Origin: Bacillus sp. FSL K6-3431
GTDB lineage: Bacteria; Bacillota; Bacilli; Bacillales; Bacillaceae_C
DNA: 64,000 nucleotides
Direction: 5' to 3'
NCBI RefSeq assembly: GCF_038002605.1
Contig: NZ_JBBOCT010000001.1
Location: 558,001 to 622,000, forward strand
Made by a program: the position numbers and the translations under genes. Every line of letters starts with the position of its first letter. The first letter of the stretch is position 1. Shown here piece by piece: positions 63,902-64,000 of this stretch. The notes under the pieces were generated by a model. It was not told where the DNA came from, searched no databases, and saw only the letters and a program-made list of their open reading frames with translations.

Positions 63902-64000
63902 ATGTCTAGTAATGCCGATGAATTAAACCAAGGTTATCTAAATTCTCAAGAAAAACAAAAAGCGTTATATAAGCGCACACTAATCATTGTAAGTATTTCA
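63902..64000 (+). CDS. Start of a probable MFS transporter (cut by window end)
   Basis: The first 33 codons are visible: MSSNADELNQGYLNSQEKQK, then ALYKRTLIIVSIS. A hydrophilic start of about 24 residues leads into a hydrophobic segment, as in MFS transporters that often follow ArsR-rhodanese genes. AAGG lies about 9 bases upstream. The family cannot be confirmed from so short a piece. Confidence 0.5.
   Translation, partial: MSSNADELNQGYLNSQEKQKALYKRTLIIVSIS

Overview
The window is low-GC DNA with dense, strong Shine-Dalgarno sequences, many TTG and GTG starts, lipobox lipoproteins and relatives of Bacillus subtilis Yes, Lpl, Yet and YcnK proteins. It therefore looks like a chromosomal segment of a Bacillaceae-type Firmicute. 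The species cannot be named from the sequence alone. No rRNA, tRNA or CRISPR array was found.

Region 1 (0.3-5.8 kb): a small membrane protein and a 2-hydroxyacid dehydrogenase on the plus strand converge on a minus-strand operon. That operon encodes a LacI-type repressor, two Gfo/Idh/MocA oxidoreductases and a ThuA-like protein. Its predicted promoter is overlapped by a perfect 20-bp palindrome. Region 2 (6.0-28.7 kb): a pectin and rhamnogalacturonan utilisation island. It holds two membrane-bound AraC-type sensors-regulators, YesU- and YesL-like proteins, a PL26-type exo-rhamnogalacturonan lyase (YetA-like), two LplABC/YtcPQ-type importers without an ATPase, a rhamnogalacturonan acetylesterase, a large secreted pectate lyase with FN3 and FIMAH-like domains, and an unassigned six-hairpin glycosidase-like protein. 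Together they would cut the polymer outside the cell, import oligosaccharides and finish degradation in the cytoplasm.

Region 3 (29.2-37.7 kb): CoA-disulfide-reductase-like enzyme, a three-gene ABC-2 exporter, a DUF4349 lipoprotein, an MFS drug exporter behind an attenuator-like hairpin, and a secreted protein of unknown function. Region 4 (38.1-42.6 kb): a Fur-box-preceded siderophore uptake set with a fused double-length FecCD permease. Region 5 (42.7-48.6 kb): a six-gene overlapping operon with two ABC ATPases, a permease fused to an M1-peptidase-like ectodomain lacking HExxH, another permease, an ECF sigma factor and a membrane protein. A good ECF-type promoter precedes the first gene, so the operon probably regulates itself. 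This is the best candidate for an undescribed system.

Region 6 (48.7-64 kb): mixed single genes, including MDR reductase, nitronate monooxygenase, TauE/SafE permease, YcnK-like copper repressor with a YtkA-like lipoprotein, serpin, BadF-type kinase, an FMN reductase and an HxlR regulator sharing an operator motif, an Est30-like carboxylesterase and an ArsR-rhodanese regulator with the start of a probable MFS gene. Between them lie decayed genes: an IS1595-type transposase remnant, a HAD remnant, a gene with an in-frame TGA, and two remnants of holin-like small toxin genes.

Repeats include three copies of a stem-loop element placed right after stop codons (9.76, 26.5 and 30.6 kb), a 283-bp element with terminal inverted repeats (28.66 kb) and a strongly folded intergenic element (16.8 kb). 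All family names rest on reading the translated sequence by eye; no database search was made.
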